Part shown: positions 32,456 to 42,741 of the stretch, in pieces
Layout: each line of letters begins with the position of its first letter
Position numbering within the stretch: position 1 is the first letter of the stretch
Assembly: GCA_025965155.1 (NCBI GenBank)
Contig: JAOPXN010000026.1
Location: 19,718 to 83,717 of the forward strand
DNA: 64,000 nt
Reading direction: 5' to 3'
DNA from: Propionibacteriaceae bacterium
GTDB lineage: Bacteria > Actinomycetota > Actinomycetes > Propionibacteriales > Propionibacteriaceae
Notes under the pieces: generated by a model
The model's input: the letters and a program-made list of their open reading frames with translations, nothing else
Databases searched by the model: none
What the model was told of the DNA's origin: nothing
Position numbers and translations under genes: made by a program

Positions 32456-33853
32456 ATGGGCAAGACGCTCAGTGAGAAGGTCTGGCAGGATCACGTCGTC
32501 CGGTCAGCGGATTCAGAACCCGACCTGCTTTACATTGATCTGCACCTCGTCCACGAGGTAACCAGCCCGCAGGCCTTCGACGGCCTCCGGCAGGCAGGGC
32601 GGCCGGTACGGCGTCCCGACCTCACGCTGGCCACCGAGGACCACAACACCCCGACGCTGAACATCGACCAGCCGATCGCTGACCCGGTGTCGCGGATCCA
32701 GGTAGACACGCTGCGTGCCAACGCGGCCGAGTTCGGGGTGCGGATCCACAGCCTCGGGGATGTTGATCAAGGTGTGGTGCACATCATCGGCCCGCAGCTT
32801 GGTCTGACCCAGCCCGGCATGACGGTGGTCTGTGGTGACTCACACACCTCGACTCACGGCGCGTTCGGTGCGCTGGCCTTCGGTATCGGCACCTCCGAGG
32901 TCGAGCACGTGCTGGCCACTCAGACGCTGCCGCAGGCGCGGCCCAAGACGATGGCGGTCAACATCAACGGCGAGCCGCCGGTCGGTGTGACGGCCAAGGA
33001 CGTGGTGCTGGCGCTGATCACCAAGGTCGGCACCGGCGGCGGTCAGGGCTATGTGGTGGAGTACCGCGGCTCGACGATCGAGAGCCTCTCCATGGAGGGG
33101 CGGATGACCATCTGCAACATGAGCATTGAGTGGGGTGCCAAAGCCGGTCTGATCGCCCCGGACCGGACCACCTTCGACTACCTGAAGGGCCGCCCGCACG
33201 CCCCGCAGGGTGAGGACTGGGACGCCGCGGTCGAGTACTGGACCACCCTCAAGACCGATCCCGACGCAACCTTCGACGTCGAAGTTGATCTTGACGCCAC
33301 CGAGCTGACACCGTTCGTCACCTGGGGAACCAACCCGGGTCAGGGTGTCTCGCTCGGCGGCCGCGTCCCCGACCCGGAGGAGTTCATCGCCGAGGCCGAC
33401 AGGACGGCAGCTCAGAAGGCGCTGGAGTACATGGCGTTGCAGCCAGGGCAGGCGATGCGCGACATCGCTGTAGACACGGTCTTCCTCGGGTCCTGCACCA
33501 ACGGTCGGATCGAGGACCTGCGGATCGCGGCCGAGGTGCTGCGTGGTCGCCACATCGCGGATAGCGTACGGATGCTGGTAGTCCCCGGGTCGGCACGGGT
33601 TCGGCTGCAGGCCGAGTCCGAGGGCCTGGACGTCATCTTCAAGGAGGCTGGCGCGGAATGGCGCGCCGCGGGCTGCTCGATGTGTCTGGGAATGAACCCC
33701 GACCAGCTTGCGCCCGGTGAGCGCGCGGCATCCACCTCCAACCGTAACTTTGAAGGTCGGCAGGGCAAGGGTGGCCGGACCCACCTGGTCTCGCCGCCAG
33801 TGGCCGCTGCTACCGCAGTGGTCGGCAAGCTCAGTGCCCCAGCGGACCTGTAA
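32456..33853 (+). CDS. leuC: 3-isopropylmalate dehydratase large subunit
   Basis: A 465-residue aconitase-family protein, which with LeuD isomerises 2- to 3-isopropylmalate in leucine synthesis. Visible signatures are [12 protein letters not shown] at the start, [20 protein letters not shown], and the [4Fe-4S] ligands in [14 protein letters not shown] (Cys about 347) and [11 protein letters not shown] (Cys about 407 and 410). The length is normal. ATG 32456 (MGKTLSEKV) is preferred to the tracked TTG two codons earlier. leuD follows after 13 bases. Confidence 0.97.
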   Translation: MGKTLSEKVWQDHVVRSADSEPDLLYIDLHLVHEVTSPQAFDGLRQAGRPVRRPDLTLATEDHNTPTLNIDQPIADPVSRIQVDTLRANAAEFGVRIHSLGDVDQGVVHIIGPQLGLTQPGMTVVCGDSHTSTHGAFGALAFGIGTSEVEHVLATQTLPQARPKTMAVNINGEPPVGVTAKDVVLALITKVGTGGGQGYVVEYRGSTIESLSMEGRMTICNMSIEWGAKAGLIAPDRTTFDYLKGRPHAPQGEDWDAAVEYWTTLKTDPDATFDVEVDLDATELTPFVTWGTNPGQGVSLGGRVPDPEEFIAEADRTAAQKALEYMALQPGQAMRDIAVDTVFLGSCTNGRIEDLRIAAEVLRGRHIADSVRMLVVPGSARVRLQAESEGLDVIFKEAGAEWRAAGCSMCLGMNPDQLAPGERAASTSNRNFEGRQGKGGRTHLVSPPVAAATAVVGKLSAPADL

Positions 33854-33866
33854 GGAGATTCAAACG

Positions 33867-34478
33867 ATGGAAAAGTTCAGCACTCACACCGGAACGGCGC
33901 TTCCGTTGCGGCGCAGCAATGTCGACACCGACCAGATCATCCCGGCGGTCTACCTCAAGCGGGTAACGAAGACCGGCTTCGAGGACGGGCTGTTCGCCGC
34001 CTGGCGCAACGACCCCGACTTCGTCCTCAACCGTCCCGCGTTCGCGGGCGCGACCATCTTGATCCCCGGACCTGACTTCGGCACCGGCTCGTCCCGCGAG
34101 CACGCGGTCTGGGCCTTGCAGAACTACGGGTTCCGCGTCGTCATCGGCTCGCGGTTCGGCGACATCTTTCGCGGCAACTCCGGCAAGGCAGGTCTGCTGA
34201 TCGCGGTAGTGGACCAGAAGATCATCGAGGAGCTGTGGGAGTTCGTCGAGGCCAACCCGAGCAGCCCGATCACCGTTGATCTTGCCGAGCGGCGGATCAG
34301 CGCGGACGGTTTCGAGGCCAGCTTCGAGATCGACGACTACACCAGATGGCGTTTGTTGGAAGGTCTGGACGACATCGGGCTGACCCTGCGGCAGGTCGAT
34401 CTGATCGATGAGTTCGAGACCGGTCGGCCCTCGTTCAAGCCCAAAACACTGCCGGCCAAGGTGGAATCACCCCTTTAA
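33867..34478 (+). CDS. leuD: 3-isopropylmalate dehydratase small subunit
   Basis: A 203-residue swivel-domain subunit. It opens [20 protein letters not shown] with the typical N-V-D-T-D-Q-I-I-P stretch, and has [20 protein letters not shown] with the substrate-binding S-S-R-E-H. The tracked ORF begins 53 codons early inside leuC; the ATG at 33867 with AAGGAG nine bases upstream is correct. It is the last gene of the operon. Confidence 0.97.
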   Translation: MEKFSTHTGTALPLRRSNVDTDQIIPAVYLKRVTKTGFEDGLFAAWRNDPDFVLNRPAFAGATILIPGPDFGTGSSREHAVWALQNYGFRVVIGSRFGDIFRGNSGKAGLLIAVVDQKIIEELWEFVEANPSSPITVDLAERRISADGFEASFEIDDYTRWRLLEGLDDIGLTLRQVDLIDEFETGRPSFKPKTLPAKVESPL

Positions 34479-34636
34479 CAGCCCGATTCGCTGATAAAAG
34501 GCAACGACACGGCTGATTTAGTGCGTTTGGTCATTGTCTGCACGCCTCACGTTCCCTAGCGTTGGACGTGCAGGCGTACGGTACGGCTGCCCAAGGGCCC
34601 GTCCAAGGCTAGGGAAGTGTTCGGAGAAGGGAAGCT

Positions 34637-35446
34637 GTGAACAAGGCGCAATTGATTGAGGCGTTGTCTGCGCATTACGAGGGCAGTAAGGCCGAGGCAG
34701 CCAAGGCGCTCAATGCAGTCGTGGAGACGATCACCCACAAGACCGCATCCGGAGAGAAAGTTTCAATCACCGGGTTCGGTGTGTTCGAGAAGGTGCATCG
34801 CTCTGCTCGCATGGTTCGTAACCCTCGTACGGGAGAACGGAAGCGCGCCAAGGCGACTGCCGTCCCTCGGTTCCGTGCCGGCACTGACCTGAAGGCGTTC
34901 GTCTCCGGTGAGAAGAAGGTCCCCAAGCCGGCGAAGAAGGCTGCTGCTTCAAAGGCTGCACCGGCCAAGGCCGCAGCGGCCAAGACGACTGCCACCAAGA
35001 CTGCAGCCACCAGGACTGCAGCCACCAAAACCGCACCGGCCCGGACGACAGCTAAGTCGACCCCCACCCGGTCGACGGCGGTCAAGTCACCCGTTGCCAG
35101 GACCTCTGCAACGAAGTCCGCTGTCACCAAGGCGGCGGCGACAAACGCCACCCCGGCCAAGACAACGGCACGCAAGGCTCCGTCCTCGACGGCCACAGCG
35201 GTGAAGACCGCAGCCAAGAAGGCACCGACGAAGGCAGCCACCACTGCCACCAGGGCGCCAGCCAAGACGGCGGCCAAGACAGTCACCAAGGCGCCGGCTA
35301 GGAAGACAACGGCGACGAAGACAACGGCCAGCAAGACGACGGCCAGCAAGGCGACGGCGACTAAGGCGACGGCCAGTAAGACCACCGCCAGCAAGGCAAC
35401 CGCCGCGAAGAAGGCGCCGACTCGCAAGGTCGCAGCTAAGCGCTGA
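34637..35446 (+). CDS. hupB: HU-family nucleoid protein with long Lys/Ala/Thr-rich C-terminal tail
   Basis: A 269-residue DNA-binding protein. Residues 1-90 are a complete HU fold (MNKAQLIEALSAHYEGSKAE at the start; GFGVFEKVHRSARMVRNPRT includes the DNA-contact arm; FRAGTDLKAFVSG at the end). Residues about 95-269 are low-complexity repeats of K-T-T-A-[ST]-K and A-A-K-K type, similar to histone H1 tails. Mycobacterial and Streptomyces HupB/HupS have such tails, but about 100-120 residues is usual, so 175 is long. The GTG at 34637 follows GAAGGGAAG. Its position after leuD agrees with mycobacterial synteny. A strong terminator follows. Confidence 0.93.
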   Translation: MNKAQLIEALSAHYEGSKAEAAKALNAVVETITHKTASGEKVSITGFGVFEKVHRSARMVRNPRTGERKRAKATAVPRFRAGTDLKAFVSGEKKVPKPAKKAAASKAAPAKAAAAKTTATKTAATRTAATKTAPARTTAKSTPTRSTAVKSPVARTSATKSAVTKAAATNATPAKTTARKAPSSTATAVKTAAKKAPTKAATTATRAPAKTAAKTVTKAPARKTTATKTTASKTTASKATATKATASKTTASKATAAKKAPTRKVAAKR

Positions 35447-35481
35447 TCAAGGCCTTCACTGGTCAAACGCCTGATCCACGG

Positions 35482-35516
35482 AGGGTTCGGACGGCTCGAG
35501 GAGCCGGCCGGACCCT
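35482..35516 (+). terminator. Rho-independent terminator after hupB
   Basis: AGGGTTCGGACGGCTC pairs with GAGCCGGCCGGACCCT with two imperfect positions and is followed by the T-rich TTGTGGTTTCT. Confidence 0.8.
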
Positions 35517-35557
35517 TTGTGGTTTCTAGCGGCGGAGCCTGGCTGGGCGGGAGATCC

Positions 35558-36451
35558 CTACAGCCAGGCGGAGAGGGCCCGGTCGTCGGTGATCGCTGCG
35601 TGCAGGCGCTGTCCGGTGTGCACCGTGCGCAGCGTCGCGTCAACAGCACCGCGAGGGAGCAGGACTCGGTACCCGTCGGCCGTGATGGCGGAATGATCAT
35701 CGCCGGCTGGGCCGGCCACCGTCACGGTTCGGTAGCGTCCCAACGACCGTGACTGCGGGTCGAACAGTGCGGCCGTCATCCGTCCCAGGCCCAGCCTGAA
35801 CGCGTCGTCAAGATCAACCTCGGAGTCCACGTCACGTCGGGCATCGGGGACCGGACCTCCGAGCAGCTCGTCGCTGAGCGGAACCGCGCCGGAGGCATGG
35901 TGAGCGGCTGCGGACCTTCCTTGAAAGCGAGGGTCCAGTGCCCCGGTGGTGCTGCACAGCATGGTGGTACCGATGCCGGACGCATCGGCCAGATAGCAGC
36001 GCGGCAGGCTCGCCGCGGTCCGCAGTACCTGGCGCAACGACGTGGCGGCCAGGGCCGGAAGATCGCCGACGCAGGCGAACACCGGCACCGGTCCATCGGC
36101 CCGGAGGTGTTCCGCGCCGTACGCCAGTGCCGCGTTGAGCCCTCTGTGTCCCGACTCGGCCAGCACTGGCACGGCCAGACCGTAGGCCTTGAGTGCAGTG
36201 GCCAGTCCCGGTTGATCACTGACCACGACCATCCGCGTGGCCACGGCAAAGACCGCGGTCAAGGTGTCCACCGCCATGGTCCAGGCCAGTCTGCGGCGTA
36301 ACGGATCCGGTAGCGAGCCCAGCCGCGACTTGGCGTGCGCTGTCGCCTTGAGGGCAACAACGGCACTGAACTCGCCAGGTGCGACCGGTAGCGGCGCCGT
36401 ACAGTGCGGTCCAGGGCGGTCGCCGGGAGCGGACGGAGTACGGGTGCCCAT
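35558..36451 (-). CDS. cofC: 2-phospho-L-lactate (phosphoenolpyruvate) guanylyltransferase with C-terminal extension
   Basis: A 297-residue enzyme of coenzyme F420 synthesis that links GTP to phospholactate or PEP. The nucleotidyltransferase core shows VVALKATAHAKSRLG (nucleotide-binding Lys), RMVVVSDQPGL, GHRGLNAALAYGAEHLRAD and VFACVGDLPALAATSLRQVL (metal-binding Asp), then GIGTTMLCSTTGALDPRF. The core ends near residue 225. A further 65 residues (from about LGRYRTVTVAG to HTGQRLHAAI) resemble a small beta-barrel, TOBE-like domain not normally present in FbiD/CofC. The ATG at 36451 or GTG at 36469 may be the start. In mycobacteria cofC lies between gpsA and ppk-hupB; here the order is the same but ppk and mutT are absent. 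Confidence 0.82.
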   Translation of the reverse strand: MGTRTPSAPGDRPGPHCTAPLPVAPGEFSAVVALKATAHAKSRLGSLPDPLRRRLAWTMAVDTLTAVFAVATRMVVVSDQPGLATALKAYGLAVPVLAESGHRGLNAALAYGAEHLRADGPVPVFACVGDLPALAATSLRQVLRTAASLPRCYLADASGIGTTMLCSTTGALDPRFQGRSAAAHHASGAVPLSDELLGGPVPDARRDVDSEVDLDDAFRLGLGRMTAALFDPQSRSLGRYRTVTVAGPAGDDHSAITADGYRVLLPRGAVDATLRTVHTGQRLHAAITDDRALSAWL

Positions 36452-36551
36452 GGCAGACGATGCTGTCACGAGGCCCTAGGCTGAAGCCAACTCGTCGCCG
36501 ACTCGCGTCGCCGTACCATCCGGTAGGTCGACCATTCACAGACAGGTACCG

Positions 36552-37331
36552 ATGTCCAGATCACCCGCCCTGCGTCCACTGCGTGAGGTGAACACCGAGC
36601 CCGCCGAGCGGACGCTGACCCGTGTCGTCTGGGTTCTGAACGAGATAGTCAAACGGATAACCGACCGCGACTGGCGCGACAGCGACAAGATCCCGAAGAC
36701 CGGGGGCGTCATCTTCGTGGTGAACCACATCTCGAACTTCGACCCGATCTCCTTCGGCCAGTTCATCACCTACGCCGGACGGTGGCCGCGTTACCTGGGG
36801 AAGGCGTCGCTGTTCAAGATCCCGGTGCTCGGCAAGATCATCGCCGCCTGTGGCCAGATCCCGGTCGAGCGCAACTCGCGTAACGCGGGCCAGGCGCTGG
36901 ACCGGGCGATTGCCGCAGTGAACGAGGGGAAGTCGATCACCGTCTACCCGGAGGGGACCGTGACCCTGGACCCGGATCTTTGGCCGATGGTCGGCAAGAC
37001 CGGAGCTGCCCGGATCGCCCTCGCCACAGGGTGCCCGGTGATTCCGGTGGGGCAGTGGGGTGCGCAGGAGATCATGCCGGGCAAGAAGCCGGTGTTCCCC
37101 AAGTTCTTCCCCCGCAGGACCTTGATGGCCAAGGCTGGGGACCCGGTGCCACTCGACGACCTACGGGGACAGCCGATCACCCCTGCAGTGATGAAGGAGG
37201 CCACCTCCCGGATCATGAACGCCATTACCGGGTTGGTTGCCGACCTCCGAGGCGAGGAGCCACCGGCGGTCCGGTACGACCCCAGCCGTCGGGCCGACGG
37301 CGCGGCCAGACAAACGGAGGACCCGGCGTGA
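36552..37331 (+). CDS. plsC: 1-acyl-sn-glycerol-3-phosphate acyltransferase
   Basis: A 259-residue membrane-associated acyltransferase that makes phosphatidic acid. The catalytic NHISNFD (N-H-x4-D) lies at residues 58-64, the glycerol-phosphate site in [11 protein letters not shown], and the third motif in [10 protein letters not shown], followed by [12 protein letters not shown]. No clear transmembrane segment is present; association by amphipathic helices is usual. Its TGA overlaps the gpsA GTG (GTGA), so acyl acceptor supply (GpsA) and acylation are coupled. It is divergent from cofC. Confidence 0.93.
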   Translation: MSRSPALRPLREVNTEPAERTLTRVVWVLNEIVKRITDRDWRDSDKIPKTGGVIFVVNHISNFDPISFGQFITYAGRWPRYLGKASLFKIPVLGKIIAACGQIPVERNSRNAGQALDRAIAAVNEGKSITVYPEGTVTLDPDLWPMVGKTGAARIALATGCPVIPVGQWGAQEIMPGKKPVFPKFFPRRTLMAKAGDPVPLDDLRGQPITPAVMKEATSRIMNAITGLVADLRGEEPPAVRYDPSRRADGAARQTEDPA

Positions 37332-38323
37332 GCAAAGTCGCAGTGATGGGTTCGGGATCATGGGGTACGGCTTTCGCGATGACCTTGTCCGACGCCGGCA
37401 ACGACGTCACCATGTGGGCCCGCCGGGCCGAGCTCGCAGACAAGATCAACTTCGAGCATCGCAACGTCGACTACTTCCCGACGATCGACCTGCCCCGTTC
37501 CCTGGTGGCGGTGACCGAGCCGAGTGAGGCGATGGACGGCGCGGAGTTCGTGGTGCTGGCGGTCCCATCGCAGTCGCTGCGCAGCAACCTCGGGGAATGG
37601 TCCATCCCCGACGGGGCCGCCGTCGTCAGCTTGGCGAAGGGGATCGAGCTGGGGACCGGGCTGCGGATGAGTCAGGTGATCGCGGAGACGGCCGGCATCT
37701 CCGACGACCGGATCGCCGTGGTCTCCGGTCCCAACCTGGCTCGTGAGATCGCCGAGCGCCAGCCGTCTGCCAGTGTGGTCGCCAGCGTCTCGGAGCGGAC
37801 CGCCGACGCGCTCCAGGCGATCAGCCACACCGCGACGTTTCGGCCGTACACCAACAACGACGTGATCGGCTGCGAGCTCGGTGGTGCCACCAAGAATGTA
37901 ATCGCCCTTGCGGTCGGGATGGCGGTCGGGATCGGGCTGGGGGACAACGCGACAGCGTCGGTGATCACCCGTGGCCTGGCCGAGACCACCCGGCTCGGTC
38001 TCGCGCTGGGCGCCGACCCGTACACCTTCTCTGGCCTGGCAGGTCTGGGCGACCTGGTCGCCACCTGCTCCTCCCCGCTGTCGCGGAACCGGACGTTCGG
38101 TGAGGAGCTCGGCAAGGGGCGTACCGTGGCCGAGATCACCGCCTCAACCCGGCAGGTCGCCGAAGGTGTGAAGTCCTGCGCCTCCATCCAGACACTCGCG
38201 AACAGCCACGGCGTCGAGATGCCCATCGTCGAGCACGTAGCCGCAGTCATCTCCGGTGACCTGTCGCCGAAACAGATGCTCACCGCCCTGATGTCCCGCT
38301 CCGCCAAACCCGAGCGCTACTAA
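37328..38323 (+). CDS. gpsA: Glycerol-3-phosphate dehydrogenase [NAD(P)+]
   Basis: A 331-residue enzyme that reduces dihydroxyacetone phosphate to sn-glycerol 3-phosphate for lipids. The Rossmann motif is [15 protein letters not shown] at the N-terminus, [15 protein letters not shown] follows, then [11 protein letters not shown] (active-site Lys region), [31 protein letters not shown] (catalytic Lys) and [15 protein letters not shown]. The tracked ORF starts in plsC; the GTG at 37328 (VSKVAVMG) overlaps the plsC stop and is the right start. Confidence 0.95.
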   Translation: MSKVAVMGSGSWGTAFAMTLSDAGNDVTMWARRAELADKINFEHRNVDYFPTIDLPRSLVAVTEPSEAMDGAEFVVLAVPSQSLRSNLGEWSIPDGAAVVSLAKGIELGTGLRMSQVIAETAGISDDRIAVVSGPNLAREIAERQPSASVVASVSERTADALQAISHTATFRPYTNNDVIGCELGGATKNVIALAVGMAVGIGLGDNATASVITRGLAETTRLGLALGADPYTFSGLAGLGDLVATCSSPLSRNRTFGEELGKGRTVAEITASTRQVAEGVKSCASIQTLANSHGVEMPIVEHVAAVISGDLSPKQMLTALMSRSAKPERY

Positions 38324-38324
38324 C

Positions 38325-38424
38325 GCCGAGTAGTCACCTCCTCCGCGCCCGGGCCGGCGTGTCGCAGCGCAGCTGACTACTCGGCAGAACTGACTACTCG
38401 GCAGAACTGACTACTCGGCGGAGT
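38325..38424. repeat. Hairpin plus three tandem 17-bp repeats (TGACTACTCGGCAGAAC) at the gpsA / cystathionine-synthase gene junction
   Basis: Two exact copies (38374-38390, 38391-38407) and a third with changed last bases (38408-38424) follow one another. An inverted copy, GCCGAGTAGTCA (38325-38336), pairs with the first to make a 12-bp stem over a GC-rich loop, probably a terminator for both converging genes. The third copy contains the stop codon and last codons of the minus-strand gene. A related sequence occurs at 62728-62760. Confidence 0.8.
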
Positions 38425-39610
38425 AGGGGGGCAGGGTGTCTAGGGCCTGCTTGAGGTCGGCCCAGAGGTCCTCGACGTGCTCGATGCCTACGGACATCCG
38501 GATCAGGCCTTCGGGGACGGTCGGAAGCTCGCCGGCCCAGCGGCGGCGACGCTCCAACATCGACTCCACCCCGCCCAGACTGGTGGCGAAGACCCAGACC
38601 GAGACCGAGGAGATCAGCGCTTCGGCGGCGGGGGCGTTCGCCACCTCGATGGACAGCACCGAGCCGAACCCCGACATCACCTTGGCGGCCGTCTCGTGGC
38701 CAGGGTCGTGCGGCAGACCGGGATAGCGGACCCGGCCGATCGCCGGATGAGTAGCCAGCCGCTCCGCCAGCACCGCCGCGTTGGCCTGCGACTGGGCCAG
38801 CCGGACCGACAGGGTACGGATGCCGCGGAGCACCAGGTACGCCTCCATGGTTCCCGGGGTCGCACCGTGCAGCTTGCGAGTGGCCTCCAGCGCCCGGTAG
38901 CGAGCGGTGTCGTGCTTGGCCACCACCAGCGCCCCCATCAGCGCGTCGGAATGACCGGACATGAACTTGGTCGCCGCGTGCAGCACGATGTGCGCGCCGA
39001 TGCTCAGCGGCTGCTGCAGCAACGGGGTAGCGAACGTGTTGTCCACCACGAACAGCGTGTTTCCCCTCAGTCCAGCACCGATGGCCAGGAGGTCGGCCAC
39101 CTCGATGGTCGGGTTGGTCGGCGACTCGAGCCACAGCATGTCGGCTCCCTCCGCCGCGGTCAGGACCGCCGCCGTGTCTGCCACGTCGACAGTGAGCACC
39201 GTGAGCCCGTAGCGGGTCGCCCGTTCGGCCACGGCGGTGGCCACGCCGAGATAGCAGTTCGCCGGGATGACGATGGTCCCACCGCTTGGCAGCAGCTCCA
39301 GCACCGCGTGCGCAGCGGCCATCCCCGAGGCGTAGGTCAACGCGCGACCACCCTCCAGGGCACCGATCGCCTCCTCCAGCGCCGACCAGCTCGGGTTGCC
39401 GTAGCGGCCGTACCCGAGATCGCCGTGTCCCGGCTGATGAGTTCCGATGTAGGTAGCGGCGAACGTCGGCGGGGTGTTCAGCGGAGCGTCCACGACCCTC
39501 GGCGGCCGGCCGGCCGCGACGGCAAGCGTCTCGGCCCGTAAGGTCTCGAAGTCCGGCGGCGTCGACACCGGCGTGCCGATGGAGTCGGTGGGCTGAGGCG
39601 GTGAGGTCAT
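38411..39610 (-). CDS. metB: Cystathionine gamma-synthase/lyase-type PLP enzyme
   Basis: A 399-residue Cys/Met-metabolism PLP enzyme. YGRYGNPSWSALEEAIGALE and ALTYASGMAAAHAVLELLP are the cofactor-phosphate regions; TLFVVDNTFATPLLQQPLSI carries the Asp that pairs with the pyridine ring; HAATKFMSGHSDALMG holds the Schiff-base Lys (about residue 213); and SVWVFATSLGGVESMLE is the late S-L-G-G-x-E-[ST] motif. Synthase, gamma-lyase or a related lyase cannot be told apart by eye. The ATG at 39610 gives a slightly long N-terminus. It is inserted between gpsA and ddl, which are adjacent in mycobacteria. Its last codons lie in a tandem repeat. Confidence 0.85.
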   Translation of the reverse strand: MTSPPQPTDSIGTPVSTPPDFETLRAETLAVAAGRPPRVVDAPLNTPPTFAATYIGTHQPGHGDLGYGRYGNPSWSALEEAIGALEGGRALTYASGMAAAHAVLELLPSGGTIVIPANCYLGVATAVAERATRYGLTVLTVDVADTAAVLTAAEGADMLWLESPTNPTIEVADLLAIGAGLRGNTLFVVDNTFATPLLQQPLSIGAHIVLHAATKFMSGHSDALMGALVVAKHDTARYRALEATRKLHGATPGTMEAYLVLRGIRTLSVRLAQSQANAAVLAERLATHPAIGRVRYPGLPHDPGHETAAKVMSGFGSVLSIEVANAPAAEALISSVSVWVFATSLGGVESMLERRRRWAGELPTVPEGLIRMSVGIEHVEDLWADLKQALDTLPPYSAE

Positions 39611-39695
39611 GGTGCTAAGTCTCGCGCGTCGGCCCGGCTGACGACCGTCGGCCCAGGTAGGGTCGAGGATCGAACCAGTAAGGCAGGAGTATCAG

Positions 39696-39715
39696 GTGAA
39701 CCGGAGCGCACGGCG

Positions 39716-39719
<4 letters not shown>
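39696..39719 (+). CDS. Putative seven-codon leader ORF overlapping the ddl start
   Basis: GTG at 39696 with an ideal AGGAG six to ten bases upstream opens a frame of seven codons (VNRSARR) whose TGA overlaps the ddl ATG as ATGA. The ddl start has no good ribosome site of its own. It could be a reinitiation leader giving coupled translation, or ddl could use a start I did not consider. Confidence 0.4.
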
Positions 39720-40852
<1,133 letters not shown>

Positions 40853-40873
40853 CCCCGGGTTCGCCCGCGACAC

Positions 40874-41359
40874 CTACAAGCAGGGTGTCCGGACCGGGAC
40901 GGAGGCCTTAATCGCATCAGCGAGGTCCACCAGCGCGTTGGCCTCCGGGCTGTACGCGTCTGGCACGCCCACCTCGACGTACGCGGCACGACCGATCGTG
41001 GTGAAGAGATACCCGCCCTTCGCCTGCTCGGCGAACCAGCCGACCGAGTTCACCTCGAAGCAGGGGCTGCCCGCATTCATGCTGGGAGGCTTCGGAGCGC
41101 CGCAGCGGAGCGTAATGGTGGGGTCACCCCAGGCGGCACTGAACACGCCGGGCGCGACGTGACGGCGATCCTCGTCCAGCACCTGTGCGGGCAGGGCCGC
41201 CATCAACGTGGTGCAGATGCCGGCTGCGGCGGCATCCGGGGTCGGGTCGCTCATCGCCACGGTGCGGCTGCACCCGGTCAGCACAACCAGTCCGAGCGCG
41301 ACAAGGCTGATCAGCGGATGTGCCGAGCGCTGACGCCTGGGTGCCGAGGCCTTGCTCAG
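40874..41359 (-). CDS. DUF3515-family lipoprotein, probably with a non-ATG/GTG start
   Basis: The track begins at GTG 41284 (MLTGCSRTVAMSDPTPD), but this leaves only four residues before the lipobox Cys. The same frame extends upstream through a good signal: basic residues, then HPLISLVALGLVVLTGC with lipobox V-L-T-G-C. No ATG, GTG or TTG occurs in the extension; a CTG at 41359 (LSKASAPRRQRSA) has GAGGAAG six bases upstream and is my preferred start (161 residues). The mature part (ICTTLMAALPAQVLDED, WGDPTITLRCGAPKPP, CFEVNSVGWFAEQ) is the DUF3515 fold, of unknown function, conserved beside ddl and thiL in actinobacteria. Confidence 0.75.
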   Translation of the reverse strand: MSKASAPRRQRSAHPLISLVALGLVVLTGCSRTVAMSDPTPDAAAAGICTTLMAALPAQVLDEDRRHVAPGVFSAAWGDPTITLRCGAPKPPSMNAGSPCFEVNSVGWFAEQAKGGYLFTTIGRAAYVEVGVPDAYSPEANALVDLADAIKASVPVRTPCL

Positions 41360-41370
41360 GGGAAGCTTCC

Positions 41371-41607
41371 TCAGATGTGGACGACCGGGCAGGTCACGGT
41401 ACGGGTGATTCCGGGGACGGTCTGGACCCGGGCCACCACCAGCTGTCCCAGCTCGTCGACGCTGGAGGCCTCCGCGCGCACGATGACGTCGTACGGGCCG
41501 GTCACGTCCTCGGCCAGCGTCACACCTTGGATAGCGCTGATCGCGCTGGCGACCTCGGCAGCCTTGCCTACATTGGTCTGCACCAAGATGTATGCCTGTA
41601 CGACCAT
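41371..41607 (-). CDS. Lrp/AsnC ligand-binding (RAM) domain-only protein
   Basis: A 78-residue protein, a stand-alone AsnC_trans_reg domain: VVQAYILVQTNVGKAAEVAS, then EDVTGPYDVIVRAEASSVDELG and ending VPGITRTVTCPVVHI. There is no DNA-binding HTH. Such proteins assemble as dimers or larger rings and bind amino acids; they occur beside thiL and the DUF3515 gene in many actinobacteria. GGAGGAA precedes the ATG. Its stop is 11 bases before the CTG start of the lipoprotein gene, so the two form an operon. Confidence 0.88.
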   Translation of the reverse strand: MVVQAYILVQTNVGKAAEVASAISAIQGVTLAEDVTGPYDVIVRAEASSVDELGQLVVARVQTVPGITRTVTCPVVHI

Positions 41608-41760
41608 CAGGTCATTCCTCCAATTCGTGACGTGCGTCAGGCGACGCGTGCAGCGTACGGAAAGATCGTCGGCGGTGGCACCACCGCGTACGCTCGCGGA
41701 TGACCGTCACGCTACAGGGTGAAGCAAGCGATCCGCAGGCCGGGACTAGGGAAGGTGCTC

Positions 41761-42741
41761 GTGAAGGCAGTTTCGACCAATCAGACGCTCGCCGAGGTGG
41801 GTGAGTTCTCCTTGATCAGGGCCATTACCTCCGATCTGCCGGCTCATCCGTCGGTTCAGATCGGTCCCGGCGACGACGCCGCGGCGCTCAGCGTCGAAGG
41901 TCCGGTGATCACCTCGGTGGATGTTCTGGTCGAGGGAGTGCACTTCCGGAAGGACTGGTCCGAGGCTGCGGACGTCGGGCGTAAGGCCGTCGCGGTGAAT
42001 GTCGCCGACATCGAGGCGATGGGCGGCCGGGCTGTCGGGATCGTTGTGGGGTTCTCCGCACCGGCGGAGACGCCGCTGTCCTGGGCGCTCGACTTCGCGG
42101 CGGGACTCCGTGCCGAGTGCGCGAACGCCGGGGTCGCCCTGCTGGGCGGGGATGTGACCCGGGCCCGCGACATCACCGTCTCTGTCACCGCGATCGGCGT
42201 CACCGACGGGCTGCCGCTGGTCCGGCGCGACGGCGCCCGGCCGGGCGACGTAGTCGCGCTGGTCGGACGGACCGGCTGGGCCGCCGCCGGCCTTGCCGTG
42301 CTGGGCCGCGGCTTCCGTTCCCCCCGAGCGGCGGTGGAAGCTCAGCGCGTGCCCCAGGTGCCCTATGGCGAGGGGGCCGTGGCCGCTGCCGCCGGAGCCA
42401 CCTCCATGATCGACATCTCCGACGGACTACTGGCTGACCTGGGTCACGTGGCGACCTCGTCCGGCGTGACCATCCAGCTCAGAACTGCCGCCTTCGACAT
42501 CCCGGACCCGCTCCAGGCGGTCGCCGCAGCCACCGGCTCGGACCCGTACGCCCTGATCTTGACCGGCGGCGAGGACCATGCGCTGGCTGCAACGTTCGGC
42601 TCGGCCGAACATGTGCCGCACGGTTGGCGAGTGATCGGCTCGGTCACCGAGCGAGGTCAGGACGAGCCGCCGGTCCTGGTGGATGGTGCGGCCTGGGAAG
42701 GGACGCCCGGCTTCGACCACTTCCGCGGCGGGCGCCGGTGA
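41761..42741 (+). CDS. thiL: Thiamine-monophosphate kinase
   Basis: A 326-residue ATP-dependent kinase that makes thiamine diphosphate. [14 protein letters not shown] opens the fold; [20 protein letters not shown] (Asp cluster), [46 protein letters not shown] and [15 protein letters not shown] are the usual metal and nucleotide motifs. The track starts at 41719; the GTG at 41761 has AGGGAAGG five bases upstream and is preferred. The stop overlaps the thiD GTG. No TPP riboswitch pattern is visible upstream. Confidence 0.93.
   Translation: MKAVSTNQTLAEVGEFSLIRAITSDLPAHPSVQIGPGDDAAALSVEGPVITSVDVLVEGVHFRKDWSEAADVGRKAVAVNVADIEAMGGRAVGIVVGFSAPAETPLSWALDFAAGLRAECANAGVALLGGDVTRARDITVSVTAIGVTDGLPLVRRDGARPGDVVALVGRTGWAAAGLAVLGRGFRSPRAAVEAQRVPQVPYGEGAVAAAAGATSMIDISDGLLADLGHVATSSGVTIQLRTAAFDIPDPLQAVAAATGSDPYALILTGGEDHALAATFGSAEHVPHGWRVIGSVTERGQDEPPVLVDGAAWEGTPGFDHFRGGRR

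Noticed and set aside
34675-35700. 341-aa minus-strand ORF rich in Ala/Val
   Set aside because: Antisense image of the repetitive hupB tail; the apparent membrane segments are an artefact of Lys/Ala/Thr repeats.
38374-38424. CRISPR-like direct repeats
   Set aside because: Units are 17 bp and adjoin without spacers, with no cas genes; tandem repeat, not CRISPR.
39611-39695. SAM riboswitch before the cystathionine-synthase-like gene
   Set aside because: The short leader lacks the conserved SAM-I core pattern.
41608-41760. TPP riboswitch before thiL
   Set aside because: No CUGAGA or ACCUGAUC-type conserved elements are seen.
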